Source: Nonomuraea helvata (GTDB lineage Bacteria; Actinomycetota; Actinomycetes; Streptosporangiales; Streptosporangiaceae). From it: a DNA stretch of 64,000 bases. The stretch's first letter is position 1; every line of letters begins with the position of its first letter. The stretch covers positions 62,001-126,000 of the forward strand of contig NZ_BAAAXV010000005.1 in the NCBI RefSeq assembly GCF_039535785.1, read 5' to 3'. Shown here piece after piece: positions 16,036 through 24,989 of the stretch. A program made the position numbers and the translations under genes. A model generated the notes under the pieces. The model worked only from the letters and a program-made list of their open reading frames with translations. It was not told the DNA's origin and did not search any database.

Positions 16036-18951
16036 TCAGGAGAGTCTCCGAGGACCGCCGTCGAGGCGCGGACCGGCCGGAGTGCGCAGGGTGGCGCGGG
16101 CGCCGAGGATGATGACGTTCGACTCGCCGACGAGCACCTGGTCCAGGTCCAGCCTGGCCACCTCCGGCAGGTCGCCGGCCAGGCGGCCGACGCGTACGAG
16201 GAGGTCTTCCAGGGCCTCCACGGCCACGGGCGGGTAGCCGTACTGGCCGAAGAGCAGCGGGGCCGCCCGCACGGAGCGCACGAGGGCGGCGGCGTCCTCA
16301 CGGGTCAGGGGCGCCAGCCGGTACCCCTGGTCGAGCAGGAGGCGCGCGGTCACCTCGCCGAGCCCGAACGACACGACGGGGCCGAACGCGGGGTCCTCGA
16401 CGGCGCCCACGACGGTCGGCACGGCGGGCTGCGGCGCCATCCGCTGGACCGCCAGCTCCACCCCCTCGCCCAGCTGACCGGCGAACCCGGCGAAGGCGTG
16501 ACGCACCATCTCGGGGCCGGTCAGCCCGAGCCGTACGGTGCCCGCGCGGCGCGAGGCGCCGGGGTCGGACACCTTGAGCACCACGGGCCACCCGAGCCGC
16601 TCGGCCGCCTCCACCGCCTCGTCCGGCGAGCGCACCACCTCGGCCGGCCAGACGGTCAGGCCGTAGCAGGAGAGCAGTTCGGTGGCGTCGACCTCGACCG
16701 GCGGCCCCGGCTGCGCGAACACGCCGGACGGCGACTCGTTGACCGCGTCCCGCGGCCCAGGAGCGCTCGGAGTGCCCCGCTCGGTGAACGCGCCCGGCAA
16801 CCGGCCGGAGGGCGCGTCGGCCGCCGTCGGCGCGCCGGGACCAGAGGGCACGTCGGGCGAGCCCGCCGTCGTCGTCTCACGCGCCACTTCCGATGCCCAC
16901 TCCACGGGACCGCCCGGGGTGGATGGGGACTGGGCGCCCGGAGCGGGAGCCGAAGCGGGCGCGGCGGTGGGCAGGACCGTGCCGGTGGGCAGGACCGTGC
17001 GGACCAGCTGCTTGGCGCGGACCGTGTCGATGCCGTCGAGCTCCGGTGGCGGCACCGCCGGATGGGCGCGCCACCTCGCGTAGCGGACCACGTGGGCCAG
17101 CGCCCTGACCGCCTCCTCAGGCGCCGCGTACGACGGGATCGAGCCGCGCGACGGCGTCACCTCGCACCCCGGAGCGCTGGTCTCGACGCGCAGCGACGGG
17201 TGCATGCCCAGATGGCCCTGGAACGTCGCGAGCACCGGCTTGGCGGCGTCCTTGGAGACCCGTAGCAGCTCGGCCGCCACCTCGTCCGTGTCACCCGGGA
17301 TGGGCGGCATGTAGATCACGACGGCGGCGTCCACGTCGGGGGAGGCCAGTTCGCCGGCGAGCGCCGTACCGAACTCCGAGGCTCCGGCGGCGGGACCGAG
17401 GTTGACCGGCGGGCGCGGCTCCAGCCCGGCGGCCACGCAGGAGTCGGCGGCGAGCAGGCCGAGCGCGTCGGAGTTGGTCACGAGCGCGACCCTGGGACCG
17501 GCCGGCAGCGGCTGGTAGGCCAGCAACTGGCCGACGTCGAAGAGCTGGATGAGGTCGTCGACCCTGATCAGCCCCGCCTGCTCGAACAGCGAGCTGATCG
17601 CCGAGTCCGGCAGGCCCAGCTCCTCAGCCGAGTGGCCGGCGGGCGTGCCGCCGCTCTTGACCACCACGACCGGCTTGCTCCGGGAGATGCGCCTGGCCAG
17701 CCGGGTGAACTTGCGCGGATTGCCGAGCGACTCCAGGTAGAGCAGGATCACCTCGGTCGAGTCGTCCTCCTCCCAGTACTGCAGCAGGTCGTTGCCGGAG
17801 ACGTCGGCCCTGTTGCCCGCGGAGACGAACGACGAGATGCCCATGCCGCGCTGCGCCACCCGCTGGAGCAGCGCGGTGCCGAGCGCGCCCGACTGGCTGA
17901 AGAAGCCCACCTTGCCCCGGCACGGCAGGGTGGCGGCGAGGGTGGCGTTGAGCTTGACGCCGGGGTCGGTGTTGGCGATGCCCAGGCAGTTGGGGCCCAC
18001 GACGCGCAGGCCGTACGAACGCGCGATGCGGGCCAGCTCGTCCTGCCTGGCCCTGCCCTCCGGGCCCGTCTCCCCGAACCCCGAGGAGACCACCACCAAC
18101 CCGTGGACGCCCTTCTCCGCGCACTCCTTGACCACGTCGACCACGCCCGAGGCGGGCACGGCCACCACGGCCAGGTCCACGTCGCCGTCGATGGCCCCCA
18201 CGCTCGGATAGGCGCGCACGCCCGCCACGGCCCGCACCTCCCGGTGCACCGGATAGACGGGGCCGGTGAAATCGGCGGCCAGCAGGTTGCGGAGGACGGT
18301 CTGGCCGACCCCGCCGGGCTCGCGTGAGGCGCCGATGACGGCGACCGAGCCTGGGGTGAGCAGCCTGGCGATGGACCTGGACTCGGCCCGGTGCTCGCGC
18401 GCGAGCGTGACCTCCGTGGAGGTCTCGGTGGGGGTGAGGTCGAGCGTCATGCGTACGACGCCGTCCTCGAACTGGCTCTGGGCCGTGTAACCGGCCTGGC
18501 GCAGCAGGCCCGTCATGCGCATGTTGGCGGGCAGGACGTCGGCGACGAAGTGTTCGATGCCGTTCTCGCGGGCGGTGGCCGCCAGGTGCTCCAGGAGCAC
18601 GGAGGCCACGCCCCTGCCCTGGTGCGCGTCCTCGACGAGGAAGGCCACCTCGGCCTCGCCCGGCCCGGTGCGGTCGTAACGGATGACGGCCACCATCTCG
18701 GTGCCGATGGTGGCGATCAGGGCGACCCGGTTGACGTAGTCGACATTCGTGAACCGCTCGACTTCCCTGTCGGACAGCCGGGGCCTCGGCCCGAAGAACC
18801 GGAAATAGATCGACTCGTCCGACAGACGCGAGTAAAAAGAGCGGAGGCGGTCCGCGTCGGCGGGCCTGATCGGACGGACATGTGCCGTGCCACCGTCGGC
18901 CAGGACGACATCGGCCTCCCAGTGGGCCGGATAGTGTGCCTCCACAACCAC
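16036..18951 (-). CDS. GNAT acetyltransferase fused to NDP-forming acyl-CoA synthetase-like domains (PatA type)
   Basis: About 971 residues. Order: GNAT domain (about 15-165, with the acetyl-CoA loop EDAHQGRGVASVLLEHL), CoA-binding Rossmann domain (from about 195: VAVIGASREPGGVGQTVL), succinyl-CoA-ligase-like domains (about 335-630), a roughly 110-residue Pro/Ala/Gly/Thr-rich linker, then an ATP-grasp domain (about 760-971). Streptomyces lividans PatA has this N-terminal-GNAT order and acetylates acetyl-CoA synthetase, so regulation of acyl-CoA synthetases by lysine acetylation is the likely role. The ligase part is usually non-catalytic in that family. Start GTG 18951 or 18945; the ribosome site is weak. 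Confidence 0.85.
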   Translation of the reverse strand: MVVEAHYPAHWEADVVLADGGTAHVRPIRPADADRLRSFYSRLSDESIYFRFFGPRPRLSDREVERFTNVDYVNRVALIATIGTEMVAVIRYDRTGPGEAEVAFLVEDAHQGRGVASVLLEHLAATARENGIEHFVADVLPANMRMTGLLRQAGYTAQSQFEDGVVRMTLDLTPTETSTEVTLAREHRAESRSIARLLTPGSVAVIGASREPGGVGQTVLRNLLAADFTGPVYPVHREVRAVAGVRAYPSVGAIDGDVDLAVVAVPASGVVDVVKECAEKGVHGLVVVSSGFGETGPEGRARQDELARIARSYGLRVVGPNCLGIANTDPGVKLNATLAATLPCRGKVGFFSQSGALGTALLQRVAQRGMGISSFVSAGNRADVSGNDLLQYWEEDDSTEVILLYLESLGNPRKFTRLARRISRSKPVVVVKSGGTPAGHSAEELGLPDSAISSLFEQAGLIRVDDLIQLFDVGQLLAYQPLPAGPRVALVTNSDALGLLAADSCVAAGLEPRPPVNLGPAAGASEFGTALAGELASPDVDAAVVIYMPPIPGDTDEVAAELLRVSKDAAKPVLATFQGHLGMHPSLRVETSAPGCEVTPSRGSIPSYAAPEEAVRALAHVVRYARWRAHPAVPPPELDGIDTVRAKQLVRTVLPTGTVLPTAAPASAPAPGAQSPSTPGGPVEWASEVARETTTAGSPDVPSGPGAPTAADAPSGRLPGAFTERGTPSAPGPRDAVNESPSGVFAQPGPPVEVDATELLSCYGLTVWPAEVVRSPDEAVEAAERLGWPVVLKVSDPGASRRAGTVRLGLTGPEMVRHAFAGFAGQLGEGVELAVQRMAPQPAVPTVVGAVEDPAFGPVVSFGLGEVTARLLLDQGYRLAPLTREDAAALVRSVRAAPLLFGQYGYPPVAVEALEDLLVRVGRLAGDLPEVARLDLDQVLVGESNVIILGARATLRTPAGPRLDGGPRRLS
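16965..17000. repeat. 18-bp perfect tandem repeat in the linker coding region
   Basis: CGGTGGGCAGGACCGTGC is present twice in a row (16965-16982, 16983-17000). It adds a six-residue duplication (TVLPTG, TVLPTA) to the low-complexity linker of the acetyltransferase. Confidence 0.9.
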
Positions 18952-18986
18952 GAGCGTAAACCCGCATCCCACATGCCAAGACCTCA

Positions 18987-19008
18987 GCCCCTGTTGGGCC
19001 CCTGTTGG
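18987..19008. repeat. 11-bp tandem duplication upstream of the acetyltransferase
   Basis: GCCCCTGTTGG occurs twice in succession. It lies in the divergent gap between the acetyltransferase (minus) and the PfkB kinase (plus). Confidence 0.85.
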
Positions 19009-19124
19009 GCAACGCTTGTGCATCGACTGCGGCCCGGTGTCCTGGGACCGCCCCACGGGCAGCCCGGAAGCTGTTACTTTTGCCGTGGCCAGGCTCGTTC
19101 TGAAGGCAGCAAGGTGGTGACATC

Positions 19125-20018
19125 ATGACGCGGGTCGTCGTGGTGGGCGATCTCATGACCGACGCGGTCGCGCGCGCCCGTTATGCGCTCGCCAGGGCGA
19201 GCGACACCCCGGCGATCGTGACCATGCACGGCGGCGGCTCGGGGGCGAACATCGCCTCGTGGCTCGCCGTCGAGGGCGCCGAGGTGGCCTTCATCGGCCG
19301 CAGGGGCGCCGACATCACGGGGCGCAACCGTGACATGGAGCTGATGGGCTACGGCGTGGACGCCCGGCTCGTCATGGATCCCGAGCGCCCCACCGGCACC
19401 TGCGTGGTGCTCGTCACGCACAAGGGCGAGCGCACCATGCTCTCCGACCCGGGCGCCAACGCGGCGCTGTCCCCCGAGGACCTGCCGCGTGACCTGTTCA
19501 CCGGAGGCTCGCACCTCCACCTGTCGGGCTACACGCTGATCAACGAGGGCTCGCGCGACGCGGGCCTCGCGGCGCTCGACATGGCCAGGCGCGGCGGCAT
19601 GTCGATCTCGGTCGACTGCGCCTCGTCCGCGCCTCTGGACCGCACGGGGGCGGAGCCGTTCCTGGAGTGGACCAACGGGGTCAAGCTGCTGTTCGCCAAC
19701 ATCGAGCAGGCCAAGGTGCTGACCGGGCGCGACGACGCCGAGGCCGCCGCCAAGGTGCTGACCGCGTGGTTCCCGCAGGTCGTCATCAAGATGAACGCCG
19801 AAGGCGCCCTCTGGTACAGCAACGGCCGCCCCGACCCGGTCCGCGTGGCCGCCGAGCCGGTCGACAAGATCGTGGACGGCACCGGGGCCGGCGACGCGTT
19901 CTCTGCCGGCTTCCTGCCGGCCTGGCTGGCGGGCAAGCCTCCGGCGGAGGCGCTCGCCTCGGGCTGCCGGCTGGCGGCGAAGGCGATCATGCACCTGGGT
20001 GCCCGCCCGCCGTTCTGA
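19125..20018 (+). CDS. PfkB family carbohydrate/nucleoside kinase
   Basis: 297 residues. The N-terminal signature region is HGGGSGANIASWLAVEGAEVAFIGRRG. The C-terminal PfkB signature DGTGAGDAFSAGFLPAWL contains the anion-hole glycines and catalytic Asp. It phosphorylates a sugar or nucleoside hydroxyl with ATP. Ribokinase, fructokinase or pseudouridine kinase are all possible, and no sugar-transport genes are adjacent to decide. Start ATG 19125; GGCAGCAAGG upstream is a modest ribosome site. A small inverted repeat (CGCTCA/TGAGCG at 20037-20052) follows the stop. Confidence 0.88.
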   Translation: MTRVVVVGDLMTDAVARARYALARASDTPAIVTMHGGGSGANIASWLAVEGAEVAFIGRRGADITGRNRDMELMGYGVDARLVMDPERPTGTCVVLVTHKGERTMLSDPGANAALSPEDLPRDLFTGGSHLHLSGYTLINEGSRDAGLAALDMARRGGMSISVDCASSAPLDRTGAEPFLEWTNGVKLLFANIEQAKVLTGRDDAEAAAKVLTAWFPQVVIKMNAEGALWYSNGRPDPVRVAAEPVDKIVDGTGAGDAFSAGFLPAWLAGKPPAEALASGCRLAAKAIMHLGARPPF

Positions 20019-20061
20019 CCAGCCCCTCTCGCCGGGCGCTCAGGCTTGAGCGTTGATCCCC

Positions 20062-20089
20062 TTGTGAGCGGCTCCTCGATCGCTATGGT
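20062..20089 (+). promoter_or_regulatory. Candidate sigma-70 promoter of the kinase-SBP gene
   Basis: TTGTGA (20062-20067) and TATGGT (20084-20089) are 16 bases apart. The expected start is near 20096, about 30 bases before the ATG and its AAGGGAG ribosome site. Confidence 0.4.
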
Positions 20090-20126
20090 GGGCAGGTCGG
20101 GATTTAGCGCGACATAAGGGAGCCGG

Positions 20127-22844
20127 ATGCAGGGCGTGCGTCCGTTACGGCCGGGCGATCCCACCTCGGTCGGCTCGTACGAGGTCACCGGCTTTCTGGG
20201 CGAGGGCGGTCAGGGCAGCGTCTACCTCGGCATCTCCCCTGCCGGCGAGCGGGTCGCGATCAAGCTGCTGCACGCCCGGTTCGCCGACGACGAGCAGGCC
20301 GTACGCCGCTTCCGCCGCGAGGCCGAGGCGGCGCGGCGGGTGGCGGAGTTCTGCACCGCCCGCGTGCTCGAGGTCGGAGCCGTCAACGACCAGCCGTACA
20401 TCGTCGGCGAGTACGTCGACGGGCCGTCCCTGCAGCACCAGGTCACCAGGGAAGGACCGGTACGGGGACCGGCGCTGATGCGGCTGGCGATCACGACCGC
20501 CACCGCGCTGGTGGCCATTCACGGGTCCGGGGTGGTGCACCGGGACTTCAAGCCGAGCAACGTCCTGCTCGGTCCCGACGGGCCCCGGGTGATCGACTTC
20601 GGGATCGCGCGGGCGCTCGACATCAGCCAGAGCATGACGACCGGGATCGTGGGGACGCCCGCGTTCATGGCGCCCGAGCAGTTCCTCGGGGAGGCGTCCC
20701 CGGCGAGCGACGTGTTCGCCTGGGCGGGGACGATGGTGTTCGCGGCCACGGGGCGGGGGGCTTTCGGGTTCGGGCCGCTGCCCGTGGTGATGCACCGCAT
20801 CCTCAGCCTGGATCCCGATCTGTCGGGCGTGCCGGGGGACATAGCGCCGCTGCTGTGGGCGTCGCTGGCCAAGGACGCCCGGCAGCGGCCCACGGCCGAG
20901 CAGCTGATGCGGGACCTGATCCGCGCCGGCACCACCGGCTCGCCGGGCACGACCCCGCAGCCGACGAGCGGCCCTCAGGTAGGAACGCCACAGGGCGGAA
21001 CGCCGCACGCCGGAACGCCGCCGGCCGGCGGGCCGCCGGCGTACGGGCCGCTGCCCTATCCGGTGGGCGGGCCCGTCACGCCGCCCCAGCAGGGGTTCAC
21101 GACCCAGCCTCAGTGGAGACGGCGGCGGGCGGCGATGATCACTGCGGGCGCGGCGGCCACCGCCCTGGTGGCAGGGGTCGCGGTGTGGCTCGTGACCCAG
21201 ACCGGCGTCATCACCCGGCCGGGCCTCTCCCCCACCGCCTCGGCCTCGGCGGCGTCCGGGTTCGGAGCGGCGGTGGAGTCGGTCGCGAGCCCCTCGGCGA
21301 AGACCGGCGGCACCCTGCGCGTCGTCTCGGCGCAACCCCTGGAGACCACCGATCCAGGAGACATCTACCTACCGCTGTCGCTGAACCTGGTCCGCCTCTA
21401 CGGACGTGCGCTGACGATGTTCAAGCCCGTGCCGGGGACCGCCGGGACGCAGATCGTCCCGGATCTCGCCGAGTCGCTGGGCGTGCCGAGCGCCGACGGG
21501 AAGACCTGGACCTACAAACTCCGACAAGGCGTGAAATTTCAGGACGGCACCCCCATCACCGCCAAGGACGTCAAGTACGCGGTCCTGCGCAGCATGGACC
21601 CCAGCCGCCCGGGAGGCTCGACCTACTTCGACCTCATGCTCGACCTCCCCGCCGGCTACCAGGGCCCCGTCAAGTCGCCGGGCATGAACACCGACTCGGC
21701 CATCCAGACCCCCGACGAGCGCACGATCATCTTCCGTCTCAGGAGGCCGTACTCCACGTTCGACGAGGTCGTGCAGATGCCGGAGACCGTCCCCGTACCG
21801 GAGGGCAAGGACACCGTCCTGGCCTCGGGCCCCTACAAGATCGAGACCGTGTCGGCCGACAAGAACAGGGTCGTCCTCACGCGCAACGACCAGTGGGATG
21901 CCTCGACGGACCCCAACCGCAGGCCGCTCCCCGACAGGTACGCGATCGAGTACGACGGTGAGAACGCGGAACGCCGGCTGCGCGAAGGCCGCGCCGAGTT
22001 CGGCCCCTCGGTCCCGCAGGAAGGCGCGGCGGCGGTGCTCAACGACCCGGCGCTCAAGAAGCGGGCGGACGCGCCGGTGACCACGGTCGTGCGGATGCTG
22101 GCGATCAACCCTGAGGTGCAGCCGTTCGACAACGTCGAGTGCCGCCGGGCCGTGGTCCGGGCCCTGCAGCTCAAGAACCTCGCCCTCGCCTACGGCACCG
22201 TTCAGGCGGAGGTGCCGACCTCACTCCTGCCGCCCTTGGTCATCGGCCGGCGTCAGCGCGATCCCGACCTCACGGCGGAGGGCGGCCGGCAGGCCGCCAG
22301 GGAGTCGCTGGCCGCGTGCGGGCATCCGGACGGGTTCGCCGTCACGTACGTCTATCGGGACGTGGCCTCGGAGCGGAACGCGGCCGTGGCCGTCCAGCAG
22401 AGCCTCGCCCGCGTGGGCATCAAGGTCACGCTGAAGCAGGTCACCGTCGCGGACTTCTTCCGGAAGTACGGCGGCAGCCCCGAATACCTCAAGCAGCACA
22501 AGATCGGCCTGATCGCGAAGTCCTGGGCACCCGACTGGCCGGACCCCGAGTCGTTCCTCACGCTGATCGCGGACAGCAGGCAGATCAACCCCAAGGAGTA
22601 CTCGTTCAACGTGAGCGTCCGCGTCAGCGCCATCGACTCCCTCATGGACCAGGCCAGGGCCGAACTCGACCCGGGCAGACGCGCCGCTCTGTGGAGCCAG
22701 GTGGAGTCGAAGCTCGCCGAGCAGGCCGTGCTCGTCCCGCTGGCCTGGACGCGCCCTGTGCTGCTGCGCGGCCAGAACGCCACGAACGTCCATGTCAGCC
22801 CGGTCTATGGCGACTACGACCTGCTGACCATGGGCGTCAGGTAG
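20127..22844 (+). CDS. Membrane Ser/Thr protein kinase with extracellular family 5 solute-binding domain
   Basis: 905 residues. An N-terminal PknB-like kinase (about 15-270) has glycine loop GEGGQGSVYLG, Lys46, catalytic Asp140 in HRDFKPSN, Asp157 in DFG and the APEQ motif, so it looks active. A Pro/Gly/Thr-rich juxtamembrane stretch follows, then one membrane helix (about 333-357). The rest (about 390-905) is a complete family 5 (peptide/nickel-type) binding protein (FQDGTPITAKDVKYAVLRSMDP, ASGPYKIE). The receptor probably senses a peptide or similar ligand outside and phosphorylates inside. Convergent 8-bp overlap with the helicase gene. Start ATG 20127 has AAGGGAG seven bases upstream. Confidence 0.9.
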   Translation: MQGVRPLRPGDPTSVGSYEVTGFLGEGGQGSVYLGISPAGERVAIKLLHARFADDEQAVRRFRREAEAARRVAEFCTARVLEVGAVNDQPYIVGEYVDGPSLQHQVTREGPVRGPALMRLAITTATALVAIHGSGVVHRDFKPSNVLLGPDGPRVIDFGIARALDISQSMTTGIVGTPAFMAPEQFLGEASPASDVFAWAGTMVFAATGRGAFGFGPLPVVMHRILSLDPDLSGVPGDIAPLLWASLAKDARQRPTAEQLMRDLIRAGTTGSPGTTPQPTSGPQVGTPQGGTPHAGTPPAGGPPAYGPLPYPVGGPVTPPQQGFTTQPQWRRRRAAMITAGAAATALVAGVAVWLVTQTGVITRPGLSPTASASAASGFGAAVESVASPSAKTGGTLRVVSAQPLETTDPGDIYLPLSLNLVRLYGRALTMFKPVPGTAGTQIVPDLAESLGVPSADGKTWTYKLRQGVKFQDGTPITAKDVKYAVLRSMDPSRPGGSTYFDLMLDLPAGYQGPVKSPGMNTDSAIQTPDERTIIFRLRRPYSTFDEVVQMPETVPVPEGKDTVLASGPYKIETVSADKNRVVLTRNDQWDASTDPNRRPLPDRYAIEYDGENAERRLREGRAEFGPSVPQEGAAAVLNDPALKKRADAPVTTVVRMLAINPEVQPFDNVECRRAVVRALQLKNLALAYGTVQAEVPTSLLPPLVIGRRQRDPDLTAEGGRQAARESLAACGHPDGFAVTYVYRDVASERNAAVAVQQSLARVGIKVTLKQVTVADFFRKYGGSPEYLKQHKIGLIAKSWAPDWPDPESFLTLIADSRQINPKEYSFNVSVRVSAIDSLMDQARAELDPGRRAALWSQVESKLAEQAVLVPLAWTRPVLLRGQNATNVHVSPVYGDYDLLTMGVR

Positions 22845-24942
22845 TGGTGGCCAGGGCGAGCGGGAGCACCGCAGGGGCGCCCGCGTGCCGTATGAGGGCC
22901 GCCGCCAGCGTCATCGTCCACCCCGTGTCAACACGGTCGTCCACGAGCAGCACCGGCCCGCCGCAGCCGGCGATCGACGCGCTCAGCTCCTTGGGCATGG
23001 CGAGCGTGGCCCGGACCGCCTGCACCCGCTTCGCGCTGTTGAACTGCTGCCCCGGCGAGCCCGCCCGATAGCCCAGCTCTCCCAGGTAGGTCAGCCGCCC
23101 CACCGACGCCAGCCGTTCGGCGAACGCGCGCACGAGCGCGGGCCGGGTCGCGGACGGGACGTTCACCACGGCGACGGGGCGCTCACGCCACTCCCAGGCG
23201 GACAGCACCTGCACCACGGCCTTGAACATGTCGTCGGCCATGGGGCCGTCGTCGCCGTTGAACAGCTCCCGCAGCCGGTTGCCCCACCCGATGTCGGTCA
23301 GCCGGCCGAGCGCCCTGCCGGGCTCGGCGCCGAGCTCGGGCTTGATCCGTCCGGACAGGTCGGCCAGCCCGGTCGGCCACTGCTTGCGTGCTTCGATCTC
23401 GACGCCCGGCCTGCTCAGCCGCTGGCGGGCGCTCTCGACGGCCTGCGTGCCGATCTCCGGCGAGCGGTGCCGCCCGGTGCAGTTGTCACAGCGCCCGCAC
23501 GGCGTGGCGGCCTCGTCGTCGAGGTGCCGGCGCAGGAACTGCTCCCTGCACTCGGACGTCGTCAGGTAGGCGAGCATGGCCTCCTGCTCGGCGCGGCGCT
23601 CGGCGGCGATGCGGGTGTAACGCTCGGCGTCGTAGGTCCACGGCTCGCCGGTGGCCTGCCAGCCGCCCTTGACCCGCCGGACCGCGCCGTCCACGTCGAG
23701 CACCTTGAGCATCATCTCCAACCGGCTCCGGCTCAGGTCGACGGCCGTCTCGAGCGCCGGTGTGGACATGACTCCGCCCTCTTCGAGCGTACGGAGGGTG
23801 GTCAGCACGACGGGCTCGGGCGGGAACGCCAGCGAGGCGAAATACGCCCAGATCTCGCGGTCCTCGACCCCCGGCAGCAGGATCACCTCGGCCCGCTCCA
23901 CGCCGCGCCCCGCCCGGCCGACCTGCTGGTAGTAGGCGACGGGCGACTGCGGCGCCCCCACGTGCACCACGAACCCCAGGTCCGGCTTGTCGAAGCCCAT
24001 CCCCAGCGCGCTCGTCGCCACCAGCGCCTTGAGCTTGTTGTTCAGCAGCGCCTCCTCGGCCGCCAGGCGCTCGGCCGGGTCGGTCTGCCCGGAGTAGGCG
24101 GCCACCTCGAACCCCTGCTCGCGCAGGTATCCGGCGATCTCGTGGGCGGCGGCGACGGTGAGCGTGTAGACGATGCCGGAGCCGGGCAGCTCGCGCAGCG
24201 TCTGCGCGAGCCAGGCCAGCCGCTGCTCGGCGGTGGGCAGGCGGACGACGCTCAGGTGCAGGCTCTCCCGCTCCAACGGCCCGCGCAGCACGAGCGTGCC
24301 GTCACCGTCGTCGTAGGGCAGGCGCATCTGCTCCGCCACGTCACGGGTGACGCGGGCGTTCGCGGTGGCGGTGGTGGCCAGGACGGGGATGCCCGGCGGC
24401 AGGTCCTCGAACAACGTGGCCAGCCGGCGGTAGTCCGGCCGGAAGTCGTGCCCCCAGTCGGAGATGCAGTGCGCCTCGTCCACCACCACGAGCCCGGCGC
24501 TCTCGGCCAGCTCGGGCAGGACGTTGTCGCGGAAGTCGGGGTTGTTGAGCCGCTCGGGGCTGACCAGCAGCACGTCGACCATGCCGTCGGCGACCTGGCC
24601 GTAGATCTCCTCCCACGCCTCGGGGTTGGCGGAGTTGATCGTGACGGCCCTGATGCCGGCCCGCTCGGCGGCGGCGATCTGGTTGCGCATGAGCGCCAGC
24701 AGCGGCGAGACGATGACCGTGGGGCCCTCGCCGAGCTCCCGCAGGAGCGCGGTGGCCACGAAGTAGACGGCCGACTTGCCCCAGCCGGTGCGCTGCACGA
24801 CGAGCACCCGCCGCCGGTCCACCACCAGGGCCTCGATGGCGGCCCACTGGTCGTCGCGGAGCACGGCGTGCTCGCCCGCCAGCGCCCGCAACCGCTCCTC
24901 GGCCTCTTCCCGCAGCATCGCCACATCGGGGGCTTCAATCAT
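22837..24942 (-). CDS. RecQ-family DNA helicase with C-terminal phosphoribosyltransferase-like domain
   Basis: 701 residues. The SF2 helicase core has Walker A RTGWGKS (Lys56), DEAH at 155-158, SATTATAN-like motif III (LATTATANAR) and motif VI QQVGRAGRG. A RecQ zinc-binding segment follows (SECREQFLRRHL, CGRCDNC, about 460-490). The last 40 residues contain VLLVDDRVDTGWT (664-676), a PRPP-binding loop of type I phosphoribosyltransferases; residues about 560-701 form that domain. No HRDC domain is seen. Start ATG 24942 with AAGGGGGA upstream. It probably unwinds DNA in repair; the tail's role is unknown. Confidence 0.88.
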   Translation of the reverse strand: MIEAPDVAMLREEAEERLRALAGEHAVLRDDQWAAIEALVVDRRRVLVVQRTGWGKSAVYFVATALLRELGEGPTVIVSPLLALMRNQIAAAERAGIRAVTINSANPEAWEEIYGQVADGMVDVLLVSPERLNNPDFRDNVLPELAESAGLVVVDEAHCISDWGHDFRPDYRRLATLFEDLPPGIPVLATTATANARVTRDVAEQMRLPYDDGDGTLVLRGPLERESLHLSVVRLPTAEQRLAWLAQTLRELPGSGIVYTLTVAAAHEIAGYLREQGFEVAAYSGQTDPAERLAAEEALLNNKLKALVATSALGMGFDKPDLGFVVHVGAPQSPVAYYQQVGRAGRGVERAEVILLPGVEDREIWAYFASLAFPPEPVVLTTLRTLEEGGVMSTPALETAVDLSRSRLEMMLKVLDVDGAVRRVKGGWQATGEPWTYDAERYTRIAAERRAEQEAMLAYLTTSECREQFLRRHLDDEAATPCGRCDNCTGRHRSPEIGTQAVESARQRLSRPGVEIEARKQWPTGLADLSGRIKPELGAEPGRALGRLTDIGWGNRLRELFNGDDGPMADDMFKAVVQVLSAWEWRERPVAVVNVPSATRPALVRAFAERLASVGRLTYLGELGYRAGSPGQQFNSAKRVQAVRATLAMPKELSASIAGCGGPVLLVDDRVDTGWTMTLAAALIRHAGAPAVLPLALATTT

Positions 24943-24989
24943 TCCCCCTTGTTACCACGCTCCCGCGGCCCCTATGACCGTCCTCGTGG

